Assembly: GCA_937868025.1 (NCBI GenBank)
Contig: CALMLJ010000541.1
Location: 1 to 37,148, forward strand
DNA: 37,148 bases
Source of the DNA: an uncultured Acidimicrobiaceae bacterium
GTDB lineage: Bacteria; Actinomycetota; Acidimicrobiia; Acidimicrobiales; Microtrichaceae
Reading direction: 5' to 3'
Notes under the pieces: generated by a model
Databases searched by the model: none
What the model saw: the letters and a program-made list of their open reading frames with translations, nothing else
Told to the model about the DNA's origin: nothing
In this document: positions 6,192-14,254 of the stretch, one piece after another
Position numbering within the stretch: the first letter of the stretch is position 1
How the letters are laid out: each line of letters opens with the position of its first letter
Program-made: the position numbers and the translations under genes

Positions 6192-7838
6192 TCAGACGAT
6201 GACGAGCTCGTGGGCGGCGCGCGACGCTGCGAGATACACCTCGTGGGCGCTGAGGCCGGCCGTGTCGACGACGACCCCGTCGTACTCGACGCCCTTGTGG
6301 CTCCAGACGTCGGACCGCTCGATCAGCGCCACGTTCTCCCAGCGTTCGGCCAGGCGGGCCCGATGCGTCTCGGCGTCGGTGCCAGGTGCGTCGACCACGG
6401 CGATGCCGTTCGGTCGGATGCCGACCAGCCGTACCGAGTCGATGCCGTTGCGCTCGGCGTGAGCATTGAGCCAATCGGCGATCTCGGCGGACATGCGGTA
6501 GGCGATGTCCATCTGTTCGAGCGGTGTGCCCAACATCTCGGCCACCTTCCGCAGGCCGAGGCCCGCAGCGACCGACCGCTGGGCGTCGTCGCCGACGAGC
6601 GTGAGTCCATCGGAGCGGCGCATCACCGCCCGGAGCTGGAACAGCGTCAGGTCCTGCGCCTCGTCGACGACCACGTGGGCGTAGCGCGTGGTCACCCCCT
6701 CGAACCGGGCCTTCACCTCGTCGAGGAGTGCGCCGTCGGAGGGTTTGTCGCGGCCTCGGGGTCCGAGCCAGGCATCGATGAGGTCATCGGGCGCACCGAG
6801 CGCCTCGAGCGATGCCTTCGACGTGATCCGCTTCCATGCGGCCGTTGTGCTCACGGCGGGCATCACCGCTCCGCCGACGCGGGTTGCCTCCTTCGCGTTG
6901 ATCTCGAGTTGCGACGCCACCCGCCCGAGGAAGATCTTGCGACGCTCACGCCACGGCACCGACAAGGCGAGCACACGCTCGCACAGCGCGGCGATCTCGT
7001 CCTCGGGGATCCAACGGCCCGACGAACGCACCGTCGTCGGCTGCGGCAGGCTCGCTTCGAGGCGATCGAGGACGTCGAGCCAACGCGGATCGGAACCGGC
7101 GGGATGCGACGAGCCCAGGTGCCGGTCGAACGTGGTCTGGGTGATCCTCGACTCGCCGAGCGTCGGGAGCACCGCCGACACGAAGCGGAGGAACCGATCG
7201 CTCGGGCCGATCACGAGGAACCGGTCGCTCGTGATGCGGCGATCGTTGTAGACCAGCCACGCGGCCCGGTGCAGCGCCACGACCGTCTTGCCGGTGCCCG
7301 GCCCACCGCGCAGCACCAGTTGCGCTGCGGGTTCGAGCCGGACGAGGCGGTCCTGCTCGGACTGCAGGGTTGCGACCGCGGCGCGCATCTCGGTGCCGCG
7401 ACTCCGCGACAGCTCCGCCATGAGCGGCGACGCCCCCGACACTCCCCCGTCGACGAAGTCCTCGACCAACAGATCGGTGATCGACCCCACGTAGCTCACA
7501 CGCCGGCGAAGACCACGAGGGTCGTCGAGGGTTGCCTGGTAGAAGCCCTCGGCAAACGGGGCCCGCCAGTCGATCACCAGCTGCTCGCCGCCGGAATCGA
7601 TGCCGTACAGCCCGACGCGCCAGGGCAACTCGTCGTCGATTCGGCCGAACACCACGAGCTCCTGGCGCAGCTTGTCGATCGTGACGCCGACCATGTGGTC
7701 CATGAACGCCGCCGAATACTCGTCGGCCGCCTCGTTGTCGATCGTCGACAGCTTCGCCAGCTTCACCTTCGTCGCATCCCGGGCCCGGTCGAGCGCAGCG
7801 AGCTCGGTCGGGATGTCGACGGGCTCGAGGTCACTCAC
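6192..7838 (-). CDS. HelD/HelR-like SF1 ATPase, short form
   Basis: 548 residues with the HelD pattern. An N-terminal region (VVFGRIDDE, QLVIDWRAPFAEGFYQATLDDP) is followed by a UvrD-like motor: Q-motif LQSEQDRLVR, Walker A GGPGTGKT (178-185), Walker B VVVDEAQD (389-396), motif III LTLVGDDAQ, YRMS, KGVEYDGVVV (515-524) and motif VI YLAASRAAHELVIV at the very end. HelD proteins release stalled or drug-bound RNA polymerase, and some give rifamycin tolerance. Most are about 700-770 residues. Here the N-terminal coiled-coil arm is only about 60 residues and the inter-motif insert is reduced, so the polymerase-channel arms may be lost. It begins with GTG and no evident Shine-Dalgarno. A general UvrD-like helicase remains the alternative. 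Confidence 0.8.
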   Translation of the reverse strand: MSDLEPVDIPTELAALDRARDATKVKLAKLSTIDNEAADEYSAAFMDHMVGVTIDKLRQELVVFGRIDDELPWRVGLYGIDSGGEQLVIDWRAPFAEGFYQATLDDPRGLRRRVSYVGSITDLLVEDFVDGGVSGASPLMAELSRSRGTEMRAAVATLQSEQDRLVRLEPAAQLVLRGGPGTGKTVVALHRAAWLVYNDRRITSDRFLVIGPSDRFLRFVSAVLPTLGESRITQTTFDRHLGSSHPAGSDPRWLDVLDRLEASLPQPTTVRSSGRWIPEDEIAALCERVLALSVPWRERRKIFLGRVASQLEINAKEATRVGGAVMPAVSTTAAWKRITSKASLEALGAPDDLIDAWLGPRGRDKPSDGALLDEVKARFEGVTTRYAHVVVDEAQDLTLFQLRAVMRRSDGLTLVGDDAQRSVAAGLGLRKVAEMLGTPLEQMDIAYRMSAEIADWLNAHAERNGIDSVRLVGIRPNGIAVVDAPGTDAETHRARLAERWENVALIERSDVWSHKGVEYDGVVVDTAGLSAHEVYLAASRAAHELVIV

Positions 7839-7912
7839 GGGAATTCACAGAGGGAAGTTCTAGCGCCGGGGAGAACCGGATCGACGGCAATTTCTGCCAC
7901 GATGGATCCGCT

Positions 7913-8476
7913 ATGCCACGAATCGATGCCCTCCTCGCCTACAACTGCTATCGCTGGGCTCGGTTCCAGGCCTACGCCGCAGTGTTGCGCGGTCGGCTGA
8001 CGACCGGCGGGCGCGGCCTGTTGGGCCGTCGTTCCTCGCTTCAGGTGCGGCCCGGTGGATCGATGCGGATCGGGCACAAGTTCGTGACCGGCAACGACGT
8101 GCTCGTCGCGTCGAGCGGCTCGCTCGTTCTCGGCACCAACGTGTTCGTCAACAGCTTCTCGCGCATCGTCGCCCACGAGTCGATCGAGATCGGCGACAAC
8201 GTGGTCATCGCCGCCGGTGTGTCGATCCTCGACCACGACCACCGCACCCACGTCGAGAACGGCGCCCTCGTCGTCGAGAACCTCGAGTTCACGTCCGAAC
8301 CGATCCGGATCGGCTCCAACGTGTGGCTCGGCGACAAGGTGACCGTGCTCAAGGGCGTCACGATCGGCGACAACGTGATCGTCGCCGCCAATGCCGTCGT
8401 CACGAAGGACGTCGCCGCCGGCACGATCGTCGGTGGCATCCCCGCTGCCAAGATCCGCGACCTCGACCTGTCTTGA
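7913..8476 (+). CDS. Acyltransferase with left-handed beta-helix (hexapeptide repeats)
   Basis: 187 residues built of hexapeptide turns such as IEIGDNVVIAAGVSI, IRIGSNVWLGDKVTV and VTIGDNVIVAANAVV. The family's catalytic-type DHDH lies between two coils (ILDHDHRTHVENG), and the typical closing stretch is VTKDVAAGTIVGGIPA. This is the maltose/sugar O-acetyltransferase-like (LacA/CysE fold) group, which moves an acetyl or similar group from acyl-CoA to a sugar or other small molecule. A basic N-terminal segment (MPRIDALLAYNCYRWARFQ) may contact a membrane. It is a single plus-strand gene between two minus-strand genes. No clear Shine-Dalgarno precedes ATG 7913. The acceptor substrate is unknown. 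Confidence 0.87.
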   Translation: MPRIDALLAYNCYRWARFQAYAAVLRGRLTTGGRGLLGRRSSLQVRPGGSMRIGHKFVTGNDVLVASSGSLVLGTNVFVNSFSRIVAHESIEIGDNVVIAAGVSILDHDHRTHVENGALVVENLEFTSEPIRIGSNVWLGDKVTVLKGVTIGDNVIVAANAVVTKDVAAGTIVGGIPAAKIRDLDLS

Positions 8477-8498
8477 TCCGCTCCAGAGCCGACCAGCG

Positions 8499-9836
8499 TC
8501 AGTTGCCGTTCGTGCTCCAGTGCCACGGCTCCGACGGCAGGTTGTAGAACCCGAATCCGGCGGCGTTCGCTGCGAGCCACGCGAAGCACGGGCTGGCACG
8601 GTCGCGGATCAGCACGCCTGAACACGTGATGTCGATGGCCAACCCCTTCTCGTGCATCGAGCGGCCGGGGATCGCCGTCGGCGGTGAGCACTGCGACGCC
8701 GGCTTCAGCCAGATGTCGTAGTCGGTGGTGCCGCAGTGCTGGCGGCGGAGGTCGATCTGGACGTTGACGTCGCGGTACCCGCTGCCGCCCAGCGACAGCC
8801 CGGCGCCTTGCGCCGCGGCGAGCATCCGCCCCAACTGGTCGCCGATCGAGCGGGCCACGATGAAGCCGCCCACATTGACGGTGTCGACGGGTGCCGGCGA
8901 CGGGGTCGGGCCCGACGGCACCGTGGTCGGCGTGGGAGCGGTCGTCGCCGGCGCGGACGGGCCGGGAGGGATCGTGGGAGCGGGCGCCGTCGTCGTCGTC
9001 CTCACGGCCGGTTGCGCCGCCACCGGCGTCGCTGCGGGCGGCGAGCTGACGCTCAGCGCTGCGGCCGACGCCAGATCCTGCTCCTGGGACGCGAGTGTCG
9101 CCGCTGCCTGCTCGTCGATCGCTGCGAGGGCGGCCGCCTCCGACAGCGCCGACTCCAGCCGCTCGTCGACACCGGCGACGAGCGCGGTCTGGTCGTTCTC
9201 GAGCTGGATCAGCGCGTCCACCTGGGCGGCAGAACGCTGCTCGGCCTCGGCGGCGGCTGCTGCCGACGCCTCACGTGCCCGCCGTTGCTGCTTCAGCTGG
9301 TCGTGCGCCGCCTCCTGGCGGGCCAGCAGATCGCTGAGCTGCTCGGCCTGATAGCGCAGCACCGTGGATTCCCACGCAGCGTCCTGGGTGTCGTCGTCGA
9401 CCAGCATGCCGAGCGGGACATCACGACCGCTCCCGACGAACGCGTGGACGGCGGCCGCCTTCGCTTCGGTGTCGAGCCGGCGCGCCGTCGCCGCGGCCAC
9501 CTGCTCCGCGGCCTCGGCCTCGGTCGCCGCCGCTGCGGCCGCGGCCGCCTCCGCCCGGACCGTCGCCAGCTGCGCCTGGGCCGCACTGCGCTTCGCCGCC
9601 GTGTCCGCAAGCGCGGCGCGCACCTGGTCGGCATCGGCGCGGAGCACGTCGATCGAGTCGCCGGTCCCGGTGGCCGGGGCGGTCGTGGTGGTCGCGACCC
9701 CGCTCGGCGACGGTTGGGCCGCCGAGGAGGTCGTCGCTCCTGCCGGGGGGCCGTGCCACGCCGCGCCCACCATCAGTGCGGCCGCGGCGAAGCAGGCGCA
9801 TCCGATCGTTCGTGGGGAAGCGGACGTGATTCGCAC
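8499..9836 (-). CDS. Secreted coiled-coil protein with M15 D-alanyl-D-alanine carboxypeptidase domain
   Basis: 445 residues. A signal peptide (hydrophobic CFAAAALMVGAAW, likely cut after AGA near residue 34) is followed by an Ala/Glu/Gln-rich coiled coil (about 60-250) and a Thr/Pro/Ala linker (about 260-315). The M15 zinc peptidase domain follows. Zinc and catalytic signatures are SMHEKGLAID (His395, Asp402) and EPWHWS (Glu436, His439). Family members trim the D-Ala-D-Ala or cross-bridge ends of peptidoglycan outside the membrane; the coiled coil recalls cell-wall hydrolases that need activation. The GTG start has GATACT 7 bases upstream, suggesting a leaderless message. Its stop is 22 bases from the acyltransferase stop (convergent). 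Confidence 0.85.
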   Translation of the reverse strand: MRITSASPRTIGCACFAAAALMVGAAWHGPPAGATTSSAAQPSPSGVATTTTAPATGTGDSIDVLRADADQVRAALADTAAKRSAAQAQLATVRAEAAAAAAAATEAEAAEQVAAATARRLDTEAKAAAVHAFVGSGRDVPLGMLVDDDTQDAAWESTVLRYQAEQLSDLLARQEAAHDQLKQQRRAREASAAAAAEAEQRSAAQVDALIQLENDQTALVAGVDERLESALSEAAALAAIDEQAAATLASQEQDLASAAALSVSSPPAATPVAAQPAVRTTTTAPAPTIPPGPSAPATTAPTPTTVPSGPTPSPAPVDTVNVGGFIVARSIGDQLGRMLAAAQGAGLSLGGSGYRDVNVQIDLRRQHCGTTDYDIWLKPASQCSPPTAIPGRSMHEKGLAIDITCSGVLIRDRASPCFAWLAANAAGFGFYNLPSEPWHWSTNGN

Positions 9837-9872
9837 TCGCCTGAGTATCGGCCTTTCGGGAACCCAACTTGA

Positions 9873-9891
9873 CGTCTCGTGTGCTGAGACG
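9873..9891. other. Small hairpin between AIM24 and M15 genes
   Basis: CGTCTC (9873-9878) and GAGACG (9886-9891) form a perfect 6-base stem with a 7-base loop. It lies in the 111-base gap downstream of the AIM24-like gene and upstream of the M15 gene (both minus strand). There is no T-run, so a terminator is possible but not shown. Confidence 0.35.
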
Positions 9892-9947
9892 CCGTCACAG
9901 TTCAGCAGATCGCCGGACTGCGGGGCATCACCCCTCGGTCGTGCCGA

Positions 9948-10676
9948 CTACTGACCCATGATGCCGCCGAGCAGCCCCCCACCACCCCCGGCAGACTGGC
10001 CACCGGTCGTCACGACGTTCTCGGCCGGCTGCACCATCACGTAGCCCTGGCCGCTGAAGCCCATCTGGAACATCTCACCGGTGCCGCCACGGACCATCGA
10101 CTTGAGCCCGCCGGTGTCGGTCTTGATCGTCATCTGCACGCCGGCGGTCCACAGCACGACCGCGTTGGGATCGGCGAACGTGGGCGGGCCCGAGACGTCG
10201 AGCACCACGGGGTCGCCCTTGGTGGTGACCGCGACGTAGCCCGTGCCCCGGAGGGTCACGTTGTACATACCACCGGCCATGGCGCCGGCCATGCCGCCAC
10301 CGATGCGCTGGATGTCCCACTCGATCGAGCCGGAGAACGCGAGCACACTGGCGCCGTTGCACGAGATGGTGTCGTTCTCCAGGTAGAAGACCTGGATCTC
10401 CGACGCCATGTCGGCCACGAACAGCTCACCGGTGCCGGTGCACTGCATCACGTTGACACCCTCACCGGTCACGGCCTTCTTGAGCATCTTGTTGAGACCA
10501 CCCGAACCGGTGTTCTCGAACCGAACGTCGCCCTGGTAGGCGACCATCGAACCGGTGCGGCAGTTCACCGGGCCGTACTGCATGTGGATCTTGAGGAGCT
10601 TCTTGTTCTGCAGGGTGAAGGGGTCCTGCCCCGTCGTCTCCTGGAAGTCCTGGAACATCGAACCGTGGATGGGCAT
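9948..10676 (-). CDS. AIM24 family protein (TIGR00266-like)
   Basis: 242 residues of mostly beta structure. Recognisable stretches are GDVRFENTGSGGLNKMLKKAVTGEGVNVMQCTGTGELFVAD and, in the second half, MYNVTLRGTGYVAVTTKG and GGLKSMVRGGTGEMFQMGFSG, ending in a Gly-rich tail (GGGGGLLGGIMGQ). This matches the bacterial AIM24-like family, named after a yeast mitochondrial protein; the bacterial function is not established. ATG 10676 has AGGAG (10683-10687) six bases upstream, so this start is firm even though the frame stays open far upstream. It lies 80 bases downstream of dnaE2 on the same strand. TACCAT at 10712-10717 could be its own -10, so membership in the SOS transcript is uncertain. Confidence 0.85.
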   Translation of the reverse strand: MPIHGSMFQDFQETTGQDPFTLQNKKLLKIHMQYGPVNCRTGSMVAYQGDVRFENTGSGGLNKMLKKAVTGEGVNVMQCTGTGELFVADMASEIQVFYLENDTISCNGASVLAFSGSIEWDIQRIGGGMAGAMAGGMYNVTLRGTGYVAVTTKGDPVVLDVSGPPTFADPNAVVLWTAGVQMTIKTDTGGLKSMVRGGTGEMFQMGFSGQGYVMVQPAENVVTTGGQSAGGGGGLLGGIMGQ

Positions 10677-10756
10677 GGCGGTCTCCTGAGAGGCGGGGGC
10701 GGATGCCAGGAATGGTAACCACGGGGTCCCCCGATTCGGCGGGAATCCGGCAGGAA

Positions 10757-13700
10757 TCAGCGGAAATCGCGCGATGGGTTGGCCGCCGCCACCGGCAGCG
10801 TGTGGATGCTGTGCGCGATGACGTTGACCACTCCCTCGGCCCGTTCGAGCCGACCCCGGACGAGGAGGGCCGGGGCCCGCCGAGCGACGACGCGGTAGCG
10901 GGTCCAGCACCCGAGGGAACAGACGATGTTGATGAGGCCCGTCTCGTCCTCGAGGTTGATGAACATCGTGCCCCCGGCGGTCGCCGGGCGCTGCCGGTGG
11001 GTCACCACCCCGGCGACGGCGACGTTGCGTTCGGCCTCGGCGGTGCGCAGTTCGGCGGCGGTGATCACCCCCAACGAGTCGAGGTGCGGACGGACGAACC
11101 GGGTGGGGTGGCCGTCGGCGGACACGCCGGTTGCCCACAGGTCGGCGACCGCCTCCTCCTGCTCGGTCATGAACGGCAGCTGCGGGGCGTCGAGGCCGAC
11201 GACGATGCCGGCCAGACGGTCGGGGCTGCTCGCCGCCGCTGCCCCGGCGGTCCACAGGTCGCGCCGTCGGCTGTGGGTGGCGGGTTCGCCGAAGCACTGG
11301 AACGCCCCCGCGGTGGCCAGCGCCTCGAGCGCGTTGCGCCGGACCCCGCCGGGGGCGCTGCTCCCCCGGCGGGCGACGTCCTCGATGGAGGTATAGGGCC
11401 GGCCGGCGTCGAGTTCCTGGGCGAGATCGTCGCCGATGTGGCGGACGTAGTTGAGGCCGAGCCGGACGGCGAACCCACCGGTGGATTCGTCGCACGGCTC
11501 GAGATCGGCCTGCCAGCTCGACGCGTCGACGTCGGGACTGCGAACGACCACCCCGTGACGGCGGGCGTCCTGCACCAGCGAGTGCGGCGAGTAGAAGCCC
11601 ATGGGTTGGGAACGCAGCAGGCCGGCACAGAACGCGGCCGGGTAGTGGTACTTGAGCCAGCACGACGAGTACACGATGTAGGCGAAGCTCACCGAGTGGC
11701 TCTCGGGAAAGCCGTAGCTGGCGAACGCGACGAGCTTCTCGTAGAGCTGATCGGCGACGTCGCCCTCGATGCCGTTGACGGCCATCCCCTCGTAGAGCCG
11801 CTGCCGCAGGCGTTCCATGCGCTCGACCGACCGCTTCGAGCCCATCGCCTGGCGCAGCTGGTCGGCCTCCGACGGGGTGAAGCCGGCGACGTCGATCGCC
11901 ATCTGCATGAGCTGCTCCTGGAACAGCGGCACCCCGAGGGTCTTGGCCAGGGAGTTCTCGAGGAGCGGGTGGAGGTAGGTGACGGGTTCCTGGCCGTTGC
12001 GCCGCCGGATGTAGGGGTGCACCGACCCACCCTGAATGGGGCCGGGGCGGATGAGCGCCACCTCGACCACCAGGTCGTAGAACGTGCGGGGCCGCAGGCG
12101 GGGCAGCGTGGCCATCTGGGCCCGTGACTCGATCTGGAACACCCCGATGGTGTCGGCCTCGCAGATCATGTCGTACACGTCGTCGTCCTGGGGGAGCTGC
12201 GACAGGTCGATGCGCTCGCCGTGGTGCTGTTCGATGAGGTCGAGCGTCTCGTGGAGGGCACCCAACATGCCGAGGCCCAGCAGGTCGAACTTCACGAGCC
12301 CGACCGCAGCGCAGTCCTCCTTGTCCCACTGCAGGACCGACCGGTTCTCCATTCGACCCCACTCGGTGGGACACACCTCGATGACGGGCCGGTCACAGAT
12401 GACCATGCCGCCCGAATGGATGCCGAGGTGACGGGGGAAGTGCAGCACCTCGTTCGCCATCTCCAACACGACGTCGGGAACCGTCATGTCGTGCTCGGCC
12501 TGGGTGCCGACCTCGGGGAGGCTGCCCCACCGGTCGGTCTCCTTCGACCAGGCATCCTGCTGACCCGGGGCGTACCCCAGCGCCCGGGCCATGTCGCGGA
12601 TCGACGACTTCGCCCGGTAGGTGATCACGTTGGCGACCTGGGCGGCGTGGGCGCGGTCGTACCGTTCGTAGACGTACTGGATGACCTCTTCGCGCCGGTT
12701 CGATTCGATGTCGATGTCGATGTCGGGCGGCCCGTCGCGCTCGGGCGACAGGAACCGCTCGAACAGGAGCCCGAGGGCGATGGCATCGGCGTTGGTGATG
12801 CCCAGCGCGTAGCAGACCGCCGAGTTCGCGGCCGAGCCGCGACCTTGGCAGAGGATGCCGTTGCGCTCGCAGAACGCGACGATGTCCCACACGATCAGGA
12901 AGTATCCGGCGAACCCGAGCGACTCGATCAGGTCGAGCTCATGGTCGAGTTGAGGTTGAGGGTTCTTGCCGTGCATGGCCTCGAACTTGGCCATTTTCAT
13001 GGAGCCTGGTGATCCGTAGCGGCGTTCCGAACCCTCGACCACCAGTTGACGGAGGAACTGCATCTCGGTGAGCGGTCGACCGTCGGGGCCGGGGGGACAC
13101 GGATACGGCGGCAGCTGCGGCGCCACCAGCCGGAGGTCGAACGCGCACTCCAGCCCGAGGCGCGCCGCGGCGTCGACCACCCCGGGATACCTCGCGAACC
13201 GCCGGGCCTGCTCGGCCCCGGACCGGAGGTGGGCCGCTCCCCCGCCCGGGATCCACCCGTCGAGCTCGTCGAGGCTGCGACGAGACCGGACCGCCGCCAG
13301 CGCCGTCGCCAGCCGCCGCTGGTCGGGGGTGGCGTAGTGGACGTTGTTCGTCGCCACGATCTCGCACCCCTGCCGCAGGGCGATCTCGACGAGGGCGTCG
13401 TTGCGGGGACCGTCGAGCGGATCACCGTGATCCCAGATCTCGACGGCCACGTTCTCCCGCCCGAACGTGTCGACGAGCCGTCGGAGCTCGCGTTCGGCCG
13501 CCGCCGGACCGTCGGCGACCAGCGCTGCTGGCACCGTGCCCTTGCGGCACCCCGTGAGCACCAGGTGGTCGCCCCGACCGATGTTGCCCGAGCCACCCGA
13601 CGTGCCCCGCAGGGTGACCGCCAACTCCTCGAACGTGATGCGCGGGGCGTTCTTCTCGCCCGCCATCTGGGCGACGCTGATGGCCCGGGCCAGCCGGGCG

Positions 13701-14200
13701 TACCCCGTGGGATTGCGGGCCATCACGACCAGGTGCTTGCCGTCGGGATCGGGATCGACCGTGCGCCCGTGCTTCGAGGCTGCCCCGAGCGTCAGCTCCG
13801 CACCGAACACGGTGGGGATGCCCACCACCCGGGCCGCCTCAGCGAACCGCACGACCCCGTAGAAGCCGTTGTGGTCGCAGATGCCGATGGCCTCGAGCCC
13901 CAACCGGGCGGCCTCCTCGACCAGCTCCTCGGGATGCGATGCACCGTCGAGGAAGCTGAAGTTGGAGTGGCAGTGCAGTTCGGCGTACGGCACACCACCA
14001 CGGGACCGGGCGACGCCGGCCTCATAGGGCAGGCGCTTGCGCGACCACGCCGGGGCGTCACCGCCGTCGCCGGGGTGTTCCTCGTCCCGGGCCTTGGTTC
14101 GGTGATCGCCGGCATGGCGGCCATTTCCGCCCGCGGGTCGACGGTCACTGAGCGCTCGCTCGATCTCCTTCCACGGAACATCCGGGTTGTTGAACCCCAT
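10757..14200 (-). CDS. dnaE2: Error-prone DNA polymerase DnaE2
   Basis: 1147 residues, the size and order of DnaE2, a C-family polymerase. The start MGFNNPDVPWKEIERAL and the linker DAPAWSRKRLPYE are typical of actinobacterial DnaE2. A PHP domain begins with YAELHCHSNFSFLDGASHP (about 72-90). The polymerase core has CQGRGSAANSAVCYALG (about 451-467) and the acidic cluster PDIDIDIES (492-500) that holds catalytic aspartates. The C-terminus has a tandem helix-hairpin-helix region and an OB fold (GTMFINLEDETGLINIV), ending SRDFR. Known partners are ImuA' and ImuB, which bring it to the sliding clamp for mutagenic lesion bypass; both are encoded 7 kb away. A LexA box lies in its promoter, 13 bases before the ATG. 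Confidence 0.96.
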   Translation of the reverse strand: MGFNNPDVPWKEIERALSDRRPAGGNGRHAGDHRTKARDEEHPGDGGDAPAWSRKRLPYEAGVARSRGGVPYAELHCHSNFSFLDGASHPEELVEEAARLGLEAIGICDHNGFYGVVRFAEAARVVGIPTVFGAELTLGAASKHGRTVDPDPDGKHLVVMARNPTGYARLARAISVAQMAGEKNAPRITFEELAVTLRGTSGGSGNIGRGDHLVLTGCRKGTVPAALVADGPAAAERELRRLVDTFGRENVAVEIWDHGDPLDGPRNDALVEIALRQGCEIVATNNVHYATPDQRRLATALAAVRSRRSLDELDGWIPGGGAAHLRSGAEQARRFARYPGVVDAAARLGLECAFDLRLVAPQLPPYPCPPGPDGRPLTEMQFLRQLVVEGSERRYGSPGSMKMAKFEAMHGKNPQPQLDHELDLIESLGFAGYFLIVWDIVAFCERNGILCQGRGSAANSAVCYALGITNADAIALGLLFERFLSPERDGPPDIDIDIESNRREEVIQYVYERYDRAHAAQVANVITYRAKSSIRDMARALGYAPGQQDAWSKETDRWGSLPEVGTQAEHDMTVPDVVLEMANEVLHFPRHLGIHSGGMVICDRPVIEVCPTEWGRMENRSVLQWDKEDCAAVGLVKFDLLGLGMLGALHETLDLIEQHHGERIDLSQLPQDDDVYDMICEADTIGVFQIESRAQMATLPRLRPRTFYDLVVEVALIRPGPIQGGSVHPYIRRRNGQEPVTYLHPLLENSLAKTLGVPLFQEQLMQMAIDVAGFTPSEADQLRQAMGSKRSVERMERLRQRLYEGMAVNGIEGDVADQLYEKLVAFASYGFPESHSVSFAYIVYSSCWLKYHYPAAFCAGLLRSQPMGFYSPHSLVQDARRHGVVVRSPDVDASSWQADLEPCDESTGGFAVRLGLNYVRHIGDDLAQELDAGRPYTSIEDVARRGSSAPGGVRRNALEALATAGAFQCFGEPATHSRRRDLWTAGAAAASSPDRLAGIVVGLDAPQLPFMTEQEEAVADLWATGVSADGHPTRFVRPHLDSLGVITAAELRTAEAERNVAVAGVVTHRQRPATAGGTMFINLEDETGLINIVCSLGCWTRYRVVARRAPALLVRGRLERAEGVVNVIAHSIHTLPVAAANPSRDFR

Positions 14201-14206
14201 ACCCCG

Positions 14207-14227
14207 ACCCTACCGAACACCTGTTCG
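14207..14227 (-). promoter_or_regulatory. SOS promoter of dnaE2 with LexA box
   Basis: CGAACACCTGTTCG at 14214-14227 matches the Gram-positive/actinobacterial LexA box (CGAAC-N4-GTTCG). On the minus strand it is followed by TAGGGT (14212-14207) as the -10, six bases, and the ATG at 14200. LexA binding would block the polymerase between -35 and -10. The same 14-base core recurs upstream of imuA'. Confidence 0.85.
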
Positions 14228-14254
14228 CTCTGCGATCCGGAGTTCCCGGGAGGG

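Noticed and set aside
9837..9947. Possible riboswitch upstream of the M15 peptidase gene (c-di-AMP type considered)
   Set aside because: No ydaO-type conserved blocks were found, and GATACT seven bases before the GTG suggests a leaderless transcript that would leave no room for a leader.
9948..12374. 808-codon open frame extending the AIM24-like gene
   Set aside because: The upstream two thirds is an Arg/Pro-rich shadow of dnaE2. A good AGGAG precedes ATG 10676, and the family homology begins there.
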